A stretch of 64,000 nucleotides of DNA from Streptomyces dysideae (GTDB taxonomy: Bacteria; Actinomycetota; Actinomycetes; Streptomycetales; Streptomycetaceae): NCBI RefSeq assembly GCF_001514305.1, contig NZ_KQ949090.1:124001-188000 (forward strand), read 5' to 3'. Positions 1 through 8,202 of this stretch are shown here, in pieces. Under the pieces are notes generated by a model, which had not been told where the DNA came from, ran no database searches, and was given only the letters and a program-made list of their open reading frames with translations. Both the position numbers and the translations under genes were made by a program. The first letter of the stretch is position 1. Every line of letters begins with the position of its first letter.

Positions 1-1
1 T

Positions 2-1054
2 GAGAAGTCCGCCGCGACCGAGGCCGCCACCGTCGAGTTCCGGGGCCTGCGACGGGAGTTCGGTGCCACCGTCGCCCTCGACGGCCTCGACCTGACCGTC
101 CGCCCCGGTGAACTCCTCGCCCTGCTCGGCCCGTCCGGCTGCGGCAAGACCACCGCGCTGCGCATGCTCGCCGGGTTCGAACAGCCCGACTCCGGCGACG
201 TGCTGGTCGACGGCCAGGACGTCACCCGCGTCCCGGCGCACCGGCGCGACGCCGGGATGGTCTTCCAGTCGTACAGCCTCTTCCCGCATCTCGACGCGCT
301 CGACAACGTCGCCTTCGGGCTGCGCATGCGCAAGGTCCGTACCGCGGAACGGCGCGCGCGGGCCGCCGAGCTGCTGGAGCTGGTCGGCCTCGCCGACCAG
401 GGCCGGCGGTTCCCGCACCAGCTCTCCGGCGGCCAGCAGCAGCGCGTCGCCCTCGCCCGCGCGCTCGCCCTGCGCCCCCGCGTCCTGCTCCTCGACGAAC
501 CGCTGTCCGCGCTCGACGCCAAGGTGCGCCTCACCCTCCGTGAGGAGATCCGGCGGCTCCAGCAGGAGCTCGGCATCACCACCCTGTTCGTCACCCACGA
601 CCAGGAGGAGGCCCTGTCGATGGCGGACCGGGTCGCCGTGATGCACGTCGGACGGCTCGAACAGTGCGCGGCCCCGGCCGAGTTGTACGGACGGCCCGCC
701 ACCGCCTTCGTCGCCGAGTTCGTCGGCACGATGAGCCGGATCCCCGGGCGGCTGTCCGACGGCACCGTCGAGGTGCTGGGGCAGCGCCTGCCGGTCGACG
801 GGGCAGCGCCGCCGGTGACCGACGTGGACGTCCTGGTCCGGCCGGAGGCCGTCGGTGTCCGGGCCGGCGGCGATGCCCGGGTGATCGCCACGGCGTTCCT
901 CGGCGCCGCCACCCGGGTCACCGTACGGCTGGCCGACGGCACCGAGGTGAAGGCCGACCTGCCCACCCACGAGGCGGCCGCGTTCGGCGCCGGCGCCGCG
1001 GTGAGCGTGTCGCTGCCCGAGCGGCCGGTCCTGGTGGCCGAACGTACCCGCTGA
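2..1054 (+). CDS. ABC transporter ATP-binding protein (5' end outside window)
   Basis: Cytoplasmic ATPase of an ABC importer. The frame is open from base 2, so the start codon is upstream; about 350 residues are visible. Walker A is GPSGCGKTT (near residue 44), the signature is LSGGQQQR, Walker B is LLLDEPLSALD, and the switch His lies in FVTHDQEEA. A C-terminal TOBE-like regulatory domain of about 120 residues follows, as in the PotA/UgpC/MalK group. The gene sits 26 bp before a fused phosphatase gene, so the cargo may be a phosphorylated compound such as a phosphodiester or phosphonate; this is inference. The permeases and binding protein would be upstream, outside the window. Confidence 0.93.
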   Translation, partial: EKSAATEAATVEFRGLRREFGATVALDGLDLTVRPGELLALLGPSGCGKTTALRMLAGFEQPDSGDVLVDGQDVTRVPAHRRDAGMVFQSYSLFPHLDALDNVAFGLRMRKVRTAERRARAAELLELVGLADQGRRFPHQLSGGQQQRVALARALALRPRVLLLDEPLSALDAKVRLTLREEIRRLQQELGITTLFVTHDQEEALSMADRVAVMHVGRLEQCAAPAELYGRPATAFVAEFVGTMSRIPGRLSDGTVEVLGQRLPVDGAAPPVTDVDVLVRPEAVGVRAGGDARVIATAFLGAATRVTVRLADGTEVKADLPTHEAAAFGAGAAVSVSLPERPVLVAERTR

Positions 1055-1080
1055 CCCCCCCACGCAGGAAAGAGGAAACC

Positions 1081-2535
1081 GTGACACAACTCCCGCTCCA
1101 GGCCGTCCTGTTCGACATGGACGGCACGCTCGTCGACACCGAGCGGCTGTGGTGGGAGGCGGTGCAGCAGGTGGCCGACCGGACCCTGACCGAGGCGGAC
1201 CAGCCGGCGGTGCTCGGCCGTCCCGTCGAGCACACCGCCGCCTGGCTGGCCGCCGCCACCGGCGCCCCGGCCGCGGACCTGGCCGCCCGGCTCCACCGGG
1301 AGTTCGCCGACCGGGTCCGCACCGGTATCGTGCCCCGCCCCGGCGCCCTGAGCCTCCTGCGCGCCCTGGCCCGCGAGGGCGTCCCCACCGCCCTGGTCAC
1401 GGCCTCGCCCCGGGCGATCGCCGACACCGTCCTGGACGCGCTCGGCCGGGACCTCTTCGCCGTCTCCGTCACCGCCGACGACACCGAGCACACCAAGCCC
1501 GCCCCCGACCCCTACCTCGCCGCCTGCCGCGCCCTCGGCGTCGACCCCGCCGCCTGCGTGGCCGTCGAGGACACCCAGACCGGCGTCAGCTCCGCCGAGG
1601 CGGCCGGCTGCGCGGTCCTCGCGGTGCCCTCGCTCGCCCCGATCGAGCCGGCGCCCGGCCGGACCGTCCTGGCCGGCCTGGAGGGCGTCACCCCCGCGAC
1701 GCTGCGCTCCCTGCTGCCGTACGGACTCCGCGTCATGACCTGGAACCTCTGGTACGGCGGCACCAAGGTCCACGACCACCGGGCCAAGCAGCTCAAGGCC
1801 ATCACCGAGACCGACGTGGACGTGGTCGGCCTCCAGGAGACGTACGGCACCGCCGCCGGGGAACTCGCCGACGCCCTCGGCTGGCACCACCACCGGGCCG
1901 GCGAGAATCTCGGCATCATCAGCCGCCACCCGATCACGGCCCGCCTCGGCGACCCGGACGTCGGGTTCTACGGGGCCGCCGGGGTCCGGATCGCCATCGA
2001 CGGCGCGCGCGAGGTGGACGTCTGGACGGCGCACCTCGACTACACGCCGTACGGCCCCTACGAGGCGACCTTCGACGGGCTCGCGGCGGACGGGCTCATC
2101 GCCCACGAGGAGGTGCGGCTCGGGCAGCTGCGGGACATCCTGAGCCGGATCGACGACACCGTGCCGGTCGTCCTGGTCGGCGACTTCAACAGCCCCTCCC
2201 ATCTGGACTGGCCGACCGTCGCATGGCCGGTGACCAGGGCGGCGGAGGAGGCGGGCCTGCGCGACTCCTACCGCGAGGCCCACCCCGACCCCGTGCGGGA
2301 GCCGGGCCACACCTGGTCGCCGGTGCACGCCGAGCACGAGGACGGCAGCGGCCGCACCGAGCCGCAGGACCGCATCGACTTCGTCCTCCACCGGGGGCTG
2401 CGGGTGCTCGACTCCCGGACGTACGTCAGCGGCCGGCCGCGGCCCTGGCCGGACGTCGCGGACAACGACTGGCCGTCCGACCACTCCGCGGTGATCACCA
2501 CATTCTCGCTGGGCAGCGAGGCGGGACCCGTCTAA
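1081..2535 (+). CDS. HAD-family phosphatase fused to an endonuclease/exonuclease/phosphatase (EEP) domain
   Basis: A 484-residue protein with two phosphohydrolase domains in one open frame. Residues 1-217 are a HAD hydrolase: nucleophile motif DMDGT (residues 12-16), motif II VTASPR, motif III Lys in HTKPAPDP, motif IV VAVEDTQTG. Residues 218-484 are an EEP domain: TWNLWYGG, metal ligand Glu in GLQETY, catalytic DFNSPS, DRIDFVL and the terminal WPSDHS His. The GTG start has a good ribosome-binding site (GGAAAGAGG). An internal ATG at 1735 lies at the domain junction but has no clear Shine-Dalgarno. The gene follows the ABC ATPase by 26 bp, suggesting import of a phosphodiester, cleavage by EEP, then dephosphorylation by HAD. 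The substrate is not known. Confidence 0.9.
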   Translation: MTQLPLQAVLFDMDGTLVDTERLWWEAVQQVADRTLTEADQPAVLGRPVEHTAAWLAAATGAPAADLAARLHREFADRVRTGIVPRPGALSLLRALAREGVPTALVTASPRAIADTVLDALGRDLFAVSVTADDTEHTKPAPDPYLAACRALGVDPAACVAVEDTQTGVSSAEAAGCAVLAVPSLAPIEPAPGRTVLAGLEGVTPATLRSLLPYGLRVMTWNLWYGGTKVHDHRAKQLKAITETDVDVVGLQETYGTAAGELADALGWHHHRAGENLGIISRHPITARLGDPDVGFYGAAGVRIAIDGAREVDVWTAHLDYTPYGPYEATFDGLAADGLIAHEEVRLGQLRDILSRIDDTVPVVLVGDFNSPSHLDWPTVAWPVTRAAEEAGLRDSYREAHPDPVREPGHTWSPVHAEHEDGSGRTEPQDRIDFVLHRGLRVLDSRTYVSGRPRPWPDVADNDWPSDHSAVITTFSLGSEAGPV

Positions 2536-2649
2536 CATCGGTGCCATGACCTGGCGACATTGATCCACCAGCCGTGCCTCCCGAGGACCGCCTCGGACGC
2601 CGTACGCACCTCGCGTCCGGTGTCCGAACTGTCCCTGCGGGAAGGCCTC

Positions 2650-3837
2650 ATGACACTCTCACCCACGCGTGCGCCCGCTGCCGGCGTCCGGCGGCTCACA
2701 GCCACGCTGTACGGCTACGCGTTTCTCCAGGACTTCGTCCTGCTCTACCCGGTGTACGCGCTGCTGTTCGCGGACACCGGTCTGTCGGTCTGGCAGATCT
2801 CCTCCCTGTTCGCCCTGTGGTCGGTCACCGGTGTGGTGCTGGAGGTGCCCTCCGGCGCCTGGGCCGACGCCGTGTCGCGCCGACTTCTGCTCTGGCTCGG
2901 CCCCCTGCTCACCGCCGCGGGATTCACCCTGTGGGTGCTGGTCCCGTCGTACTGGGCCTTCGCGGTCGGCTTCGTCCTGTGGGGCGTGCAGGGAGCCCTC
3001 GGCTCCGGCGCCGAGGAGGCACTGGTGTACGAGGAACTGGACCGGCTCGGCGCGGCCGACCGGTACGCGCGTGTCATGGGCCGGGCCCGGGCCGCGGGGC
3101 TGGTGGCCGTGATGGCCTCGATGGCGGCCGCCGGTCCGGTGTTCGCGGTCGGCGGCTACCAGGCCGTGGGCGCGGTCAGCGTACTGGCCTGTCTGCTCAC
3201 CGCGGCGACCGCGACCCGGTTCCCGGAGCACCGGACCCCGGCCACCGGCGGCGACGGCTGGGCCGCGACCCTGCGGGACGGACTCGCCACCGCCCGCCGT
3301 GACCGGTCGCTGCGCCGGGCGCTGCTGCTCGTCCCGGCCGTCGGCGCGGTGTGGGCCGCCCTCGACGAGTACACGCCGCTGCTGGTCCGCGACACCGGCG
3401 TGCCCGACGAGCTCGTCCCCTACCTCCTCCTGCTGATCTGGACGGGCGCCACGGCCGGCAGCCTGCTGGCCGGTCCGGCCGAACGCCTCGGCAGCGGCGG
3501 GCTCGCCTGGCTCCTCGCGGGCGCCGCGCTCGCCCTCGCCCTGGGCGCGGGGGCCGGGACCCCGGCCGGCCTCGCCCTGGTCGCCCTCGCCTTCGGCGGC
3601 TTCCAGCTGGCGACCGTACTCGCCGACGCCCGGCTCCAGCACCGCATCGAGGACACCGGCCGGGCCACCCTGACCTCGGTCGCGAGCCTCGGCACCGAGC
3701 TGGCCACCGTCGCCGTGTACGCCGCCTACGCGACGGCGGCCGGGGGCGCCGCGCACGGCACGGTCTTCGCACTGTTCGCGGTGCTGTACCTGGTGACGGC
3801 GCTGGTGCTGGCCAGAGCCGGGGATTCCAGGGCGTGA
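2650..3837 (+). CDS. MFS transporter
   Basis: A 395-residue major facilitator protein with about 12 hydrophobic segments. The motif ADTGLSVWQISSLFALWSVTG lies in the first helices and a loop resembling motif A (AWADAVSRRLLL) follows. The ATG at 2650 is preferred over an upstream ATG at 2560 because GGGAAGG lies just before it and the added N-terminus is polar and unlike MFS starts. It follows the HAD-EEP gene in the same direction after about 115 bp. Substrate unknown. Confidence 0.85.
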   Translation: MTLSPTRAPAAGVRRLTATLYGYAFLQDFVLLYPVYALLFADTGLSVWQISSLFALWSVTGVVLEVPSGAWADAVSRRLLLWLGPLLTAAGFTLWVLVPSYWAFAVGFVLWGVQGALGSGAEEALVYEELDRLGAADRYARVMGRARAAGLVAVMASMAAAGPVFAVGGYQAVGAVSVLACLLTAATATRFPEHRTPATGGDGWAATLRDGLATARRDRSLRRALLLVPAVGAVWAALDEYTPLLVRDTGVPDELVPYLLLLIWTGATAGSLLAGPAERLGSGGLAWLLAGAALALALGAGAGTPAGLALVALAFGGFQLATVLADARLQHRIEDTGRATLTSVASLGTELATVAVYAAYATAAGGAAHGTVFALFAVLYLVTALVLARAGDSRA

Positions 3838-4021
3838 GCGTGAAGGTGCCCGTCCCCTTCTGGAGCTTCCCGAAGGGGGCGGGGCCCGTGCACTTCTGCA
3901 GGTTGATGGCCTTGGTCGGGGCGTCGTTGTCCTTCGCCTGCGCGTCGAACGAGAACGTGATGTCGTCGCCGGCCGAGCGGTACGGCTTGGCGGTGCGGCG
4001 GGCGCCCCTCGCCGTGCACAC
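3838..4021 (-). pseudogene. C-terminal remnant of a secreted-type protein
   Basis: On the minus strand, residues such as KPYRSAGDDITFSF, KAINLQKCTGPAPFGKLQ and GTGTFTLTP look like the end of a real exported protein: low arginine, ordered hydrophobic/polar alternation and natural codon use. No start codon with a ribosome-binding site and no signal peptide precede it. The frame runs without a stop into the antisense of the MFS gene, so both ends of the original gene are gone. I read it as a deletion remnant; the family is not recognised. Confidence 0.4.
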
Positions 4022-4408
4022 CGCCCCGGCGCCATCCCGTGGCGTGGCGTAGCCATGCGGACCGCGGGGCTCCGCTCGGCGCGTCGAGGGAAGGCGCCGG
4101 CTTGTCCTCCGCGCAGCCGTCCACGCAGCTCACCGGCGGCTACGCCGCGATCCTGCGCGGCGACGGGCACGCAGCTGTGCTGACCTGCCGAGTCATGAAC
4201 CCGGCGCCGCTGCGCCGCTTCGCGGGACGCCACCGTGGGGGAGGACCGGAGCTACGACCGAGGGCGTGCAACGAATCGCCGTCCGCCCCGGCACGGACGC
4301 AACAAACCGCTCACCGGCGCGCAACAACTCCTCCTTGTCCGCCCGAACCCGCCGCCCGTACCGTCTAGGTGGCCCCCAACCCCCTGTTTCGCCCGGTGAG
4401 GAACCCGC
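4022..4408 (+). other. Intergenic region upstream of the amidase gene
   Basis: No convincing gene. A short plus-strand stretch (about 4100-4200) reads like protein (TGGYAAILRGDGHAAVLTC), but it has no start or family and may belong to the same decayed locus as the preceding remnant. The ribosome-binding site of the following gene (GGTGAGGA) lies at its right end. Confidence 0.4.
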
Positions 4409-5215
4409 ATGCGCACCGCCCTGCTCCAGAGCTCCGGCCGCCCCGGCTGCACCGCCGAGAACCTCAAGGTCCTCGACGAGGCCGCGGGCCGGGCCGCCGC
4501 CGCGGGAGCGGGGCTGCTGGCCGCGCCGGAGATGTTCCTGACCGGGTACGCGATCGGTGACGACATCGCCCGCCACGCCGAGCCCGCCGACGGCGACTCC
4601 GCGGACGCGATCGCCGAGATCGCCGGGCGACACGGCCTCGCGATCGCCTACGGCTACCCCGAGCGCGCCGACGGGGCCGTCTTCAACTCCGCCCAGCTGA
4701 TCTCCGCCGACGGCACCCGCCTCGCCAACTACCGCAAGACCCACCTCTTCGGCTGCTTCGAGCGCGACCACTTCACGCCGGGGGAGCGGGCGGTGGTGCA
4801 GGCGGACCTGGACGGCCTGACCGTCGGGCTCCTGATCTGCTACGACGTCGAGTTCCCGGAGAACGTCCGCGCCCACGCCCTCGCGGGCACCGACCTCCTC
4901 CTGGTGCCCACGGCACAGATGCACCCGTTCCAGTTCGTCGCCGAGTCGATGATCCCGGTGCGGGCCTTCGAGAACCAGATGTACGTCGCGTACGTCAACC
5001 GGGTCGGCCAGGAGGGGGAGCTCGAGTTCGTCGGCCTCTCCGCTCTCGCCGGTCCCGACGGGGTCGCCCGGGCCCGCGCCGGGCGCGGCGAGGAGTTGGT
5101 GGTGGCCGATGTCGACCCCGCCTTCCTCGCCGCTTCCCGCGAGGCGAACCCGTACTTGAAGGACCGCCGCCCCGGCCTCTACGGGGCCGTCGTCCGCAGC
5201 CCCGACTCTCCCTGA
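4409..5215 (+). CDS. Carbon-nitrogen hydrolase (nitrilase superfamily amidase)
   Basis: A cytoplasmic 268-residue amidase with the full nitrilase catalytic triad: Glu in PEMFLTGY (about residue 42), Lys in YRKTHLF (about residue 112) and Cys in LICYDVEFPE (about residue 146). Length is normal for the family. The ATG has GGTGAGGA eight bases upstream. A flavin amine oxidase gene follows in the same direction, so the pair may oxidise an amino acid or amine and then hydrolyse an amide. An indole-3-acetamide-like route is one possibility, but the usual IaaH enzyme belongs to another amidase family. Confidence 0.9.
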   Translation: MRTALLQSSGRPGCTAENLKVLDEAAGRAAAAGAGLLAAPEMFLTGYAIGDDIARHAEPADGDSADAIAEIAGRHGLAIAYGYPERADGAVFNSAQLISADGTRLANYRKTHLFGCFERDHFTPGERAVVQADLDGLTVGLLICYDVEFPENVRAHALAGTDLLLVPTAQMHPFQFVAESMIPVRAFENQMYVAYVNRVGQEGELEFVGLSALAGPDGVARARAGRGEELVVADVDPAFLAASREANPYLKDRRPGLYGAVVRSPDSP

Positions 5216-5561
5216 TCTTGCGCAAGGAGTCCGTACCGTTACTCAGAAGCCTAGACGACTCTCAGCAATCCGAACGTTTCCCTCCGGATGGTCCGTGCTC
5301 TGCCCGTTGGACAGAGATTACGGTTCACGCTTCACCGCCGACAGCCCGGACAAGTCCCGGGTCTTACACCGGCTCCACGTGAGGTTTTCGGTCTCCGAGC
5401 CACTCCCGGCGACCCAGCCCCGAAGAGCAACGTGTTTCGCCTGCAGGCCGCAGGGGTTGAGCAGCCGGAAGGCTTGGCTTTCGCCGACCGACGGCCACAA
5501 CTGTACGCACCACGACTGACAGTTACCGACGAATACCGAAATCAGCGAGGAATCCGCCCCC
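5216..5561 (+). promoter_or_regulatory. Long, relatively AT-rich 5' region of the amine oxidase gene
   Basis: A 346-bp non-coding stretch with visibly lower GC than its flanks. It begins with the short palindrome CTTGCGCAAG just after the amidase stop and ends with the GAGGA ribosome-binding site of the amine oxidase gene. Nothing in it matches a riboswitch class I recognise. It probably holds the amine oxidase promoter and a structured leader. Confidence 0.4.
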
Positions 5562-7274
5562 ATGACGTCCACGGTGCCCAACGCCGTCCAGCACGCCGAC
5601 GCGCAGCAGCCGCCGATCACCATGTTCGGGCCGGACTTCCCGTACGCGTACGACGACTTCCTCGCCCACCCGGCGGGGCTCGGCCAGATACCCGCGACCG
5701 AACACGGCACCGAGGTCGCGGTCATCGGCGGCGGGCTGTCCGGCATCGTGGCGGCGTACGAGCTGATGAAGATGGGCCTCAAGCCCGTCGTCTACGAGGC
5801 CGACCAGATCGGCGGCCGGCTGCGGACCGTGGGCTTCGACGGGTGCGACCCGTCACTCACCGCCGAGATGGGCGCGATGCGGTTCCCGCCGTCCTCCACC
5901 GCCCTCCAGCACTACATCGACCTGGTGGGACTCGAGACCCAGCCCTTCCCCAACCCCCTTTCCGAGGTGACCCCTTCGACCGTCGTCGACCTCAAGGGCG
6001 AGTCGCACTACGCCGAGACGCTCGACGATCTGCCCCAGGTGTACCGGGACGTCGCCGACGCCTGGAACCGGTGCCTCGAAGAGGGCGCCGACTTCTCCGA
6101 CATGAACCGCGCCATGCGTGAGCGCGACGTGCCGCGCATCCGCGAGATCTGGGCGAAGCTCGTCGAGAAGCTCGACAACCAGACCTTCTACGGCTTCCTC
6201 TGCGACTCCGACGCCTTCAGGTCCTTCCGGCACCGCGAGATCTTCGGCCAGGTCGGCTTCGGCACCGGCGGCTGGGACACCGACTTCCCGAACTCCATCC
6301 TGGAGATCCTCCGTGTCGTCTACACCGAGGCCGACGACCACCACCGCGGCATCGTCGGCGGCTCCCAGCAGCTGCCGGTGCGCCTGTGGGAGCGCGAGCC
6401 GCAGAAGATCGTCCACTGGCCGTACGGGACGTGCCTGAAGTCCCTGCACGTCGACGGCGAGCCCCGCCCGGCCGTGACCCGTCTGCACCGCACGGCCGGC
6501 AACCGGATCACGGTGACGGACGCCGACGGCGACATCCGTACGTACCAGGCGGCGATCTTCACCGCCCAGTCCTGGATGCTGCTGTCGAAGATCGCCTGCG
6601 ACGACTCGCTCTTCCCGATCGACCACTGGACGGCCATCGAGCGCACCCACTACATGGAGAGCTCCAAGCTCTTCGTGCCTGTGGACCGGCCGTTCTGGCT
6701 GGACAAGGCCGTCGACGGCAGGGGAAATCCGACGGGGCGTGACGTCATGTCGATGACGCTCACCGACCGTATGACGCGCGGTACTTACCTCCTCGACGAC
6801 GGTCCCGACAGGCCCGCCGTCATCTGCCTCTCCTACACCTGGTGCGACGACAGCCTGAAGTGGCTGCCGCTGTCCGCGAACGAGCGGATGGAGGTCATGC
6901 TGAAGTCGCTCGGCGAGATCTATCCGAACGTCGACATCCGGAAGCACATCATCGGCAACCCGGTGACGGTGTCCTGGGAGAACGAGCCCTATTTCATGGG
7001 CGCGTTCAAGGCCAATCTGCCGGGCCACTACCGCTACCAGCGGCGCCTGTTCACCCACTTCATGCAGGAGCGCCTGCCCGAGGACAAGCGGGGCATCTTC
7101 CTCGCCGGCGACGACATCTCCTGGACGGCGGGGTGGGCCGAGGGCGCCGTCCAGACCGCGCTGAACGCGGTCTGGGGCGTCATGCACCACTTGGGCGGCG
7201 CGACCGACGCGACCAACCCGGGTCCGGGCGACGTGTACGACGAGATCGCGCCCGTGGAACTCCCGGAGGACTGA
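5562..7274 (+). CDS. Flavin-containing amine / L-amino-acid oxidase
   Basis: A 570-residue FAD enzyme of the monoamine oxidase/L-amino-acid oxidase superfamily. The FAD-binding Rossmann motif is GGGLSGIVAAYELMKMG followed by VVYEADQIGGRL (about residues 58-91). An aromatic substrate-cage segment and the C-terminal FAD motif FLAGDDISWTAGWAEGAV (about residues 508-525) are also present. No signal peptide is seen, so it is probably cytoplasmic. The start ATG has GAGGA upstream. It oxidatively deaminates an amine or amino acid to the oxo product, ammonia and H2O2, or acts as a 2-monooxygenase giving an amide; the adjacent amidase gene fits the latter. Confidence 0.9.
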   Translation: MTSTVPNAVQHADAQQPPITMFGPDFPYAYDDFLAHPAGLGQIPATEHGTEVAVIGGGLSGIVAAYELMKMGLKPVVYEADQIGGRLRTVGFDGCDPSLTAEMGAMRFPPSSTALQHYIDLVGLETQPFPNPLSEVTPSTVVDLKGESHYAETLDDLPQVYRDVADAWNRCLEEGADFSDMNRAMRERDVPRIREIWAKLVEKLDNQTFYGFLCDSDAFRSFRHREIFGQVGFGTGGWDTDFPNSILEILRVVYTEADDHHRGIVGGSQQLPVRLWEREPQKIVHWPYGTCLKSLHVDGEPRPAVTRLHRTAGNRITVTDADGDIRTYQAAIFTAQSWMLLSKIACDDSLFPIDHWTAIERTHYMESSKLFVPVDRPFWLDKAVDGRGNPTGRDVMSMTLTDRMTRGTYLLDDGPDRPAVICLSYTWCDDSLKWLPLSANERMEVMLKSLGEIYPNVDIRKHIIGNPVTVSWENEPYFMGAFKANLPGHYRYQRRLFTHFMQERLPEDKRGIFLAGDDISWTAGWAEGAVQTALNAVWGVMHHLGGATDATNPGPGDVYDEIAPVELPED

Positions 7275-7402
7275 GCCGGTTCAGATCCCGGCGGCCCGCA
7301 CCGCTCGTACAGCTCGGCGGCCACGTCCTTGAGCTCCTGGGCGTCCTGCGCGGTGCACTGGACGTCGAAGTCGAGCGACCAGCCCGTGCCGAAGCCCGCC
7401 AC
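7275..7402 (-). pseudogene. Short gene remnant
   Basis: On the minus strand a stretch reads GTGWSLDFDVQCTAQDAQEL then KDVAAELYERC, which resembles natural protein, but it has no start or ribosome-binding site. A neighbouring frame ends in a stop at 7281 while this frame runs into the antisense of the amine oxidase gene. A small deletion or frameshift remnant is the simplest reading. Family not recognised. Confidence 0.3.
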
Positions 7403-7414
7403 GGCGGGGCGGGA

Positions 7415-8101
7415 TCAGTCCGGCAGCGGCGTCAGCAGCATGCGTCCCGCGAACCCCACCGCCGTGTCCAGGCGCTCGGTGAACTCCCCGGCGACATCGG
7501 GCAGTCCGCGCAGCGCCCACAGCGCCCGGGCCGCCGTCCAGGTGGCGTCCCGGGCCCGCTCCAGGCTCCAGGAGCCGAGCAGATGGGTGAGCGGGTCGGC
7601 GATCTGGAGGAGGTCGGGACCCGGCATCAGATCTTCGCGGATGCGCTCCTCCAGCGAGACGAGGAGATCACCCACCCGATCGAACTCGTCCTCCAGATCG
7701 GCTGGTTCGCAGCGCAGGCTACGACAGGTGTCCACGACGGCGAGCGCCAGATCGTGCCCGATGTGCGCATTGATACCCGCCAGCGCGAACTGCAGCGGTC
7801 GTACGCCGGGATGGCGGCGCATCTGGAACAGGGGCCGCCAGCAGGCGGGCGGGCGCCGCTCCTTCGCCACCGCGTCCACCGCCGCCAGGTACCGCTCCGC
7901 GAACCGCACGTCCAGCGTGATCGCGGCCCGCGCGTCCGCGAACCGGCCGCTGTCGATACGCCGGTCGACGGCCTCGGTGACGGCGAGGTAGACGCGGTTG
8001 AAGACGGCGACGCCGTCCCGTGCGGGCAGGGCCGTGTCGAGGGCGCGCATACGGGAGATGACCGCGTCGACGGATGGGGTGACTTGTTCGCATTGCGCCA
8101 T
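7415..8101 (-). CDS. DUF5995 family protein
   Basis: A 228-residue, mostly alpha-helical, soluble protein. The segments AVFNRVYLAVTEAVDRRI, FAERYLAAVDAV and QFALAGINAHIGHDLALAVV match my memory of the actinobacterial DUF5995 family, whose biochemical role is not established. The conserved His/Asp in NAHIGHDLALAV could be a metal or active site. It is transcribed alone toward the amine oxidase gene, and the GH6 gene diverges from it. Confidence 0.75.
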   Translation of the reverse strand: MAQCEQVTPSVDAVISRMRALDTALPARDGVAVFNRVYLAVTEAVDRRIDSGRFADARAAITLDVRFAERYLAAVDAVAKERRPPACWRPLFQMRRHPGVRPLQFALAGINAHIGHDLALAVVDTCRSLRCEPADLEDEFDRVGDLLVSLEERIREDLMPGPDLLQIADPLTHLLGSWSLERARDATWTAARALWALRGLPDVAGEFTERLDTAVGFAGRMLLTPLPD

Positions 8102-8202
8102 GTGGGCAGAGTCCCAGCTCTAGGCTGGCGGAAGTGGCGGCGGGCCCGGCGCTTCCCCAGAACGGGGGAACGCGCCCGCCGTGGGGGAGGGGGAGCGGCA
8201 GG

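Noticed and set aside
2659..4233. A 524-residue minus-strand frame
   Set aside because: Antisense of the MFS gene with Gly/Arg/Glu-rich composition. Only a 60-residue stretch in another frame (3838-4021) looks like natural protein.
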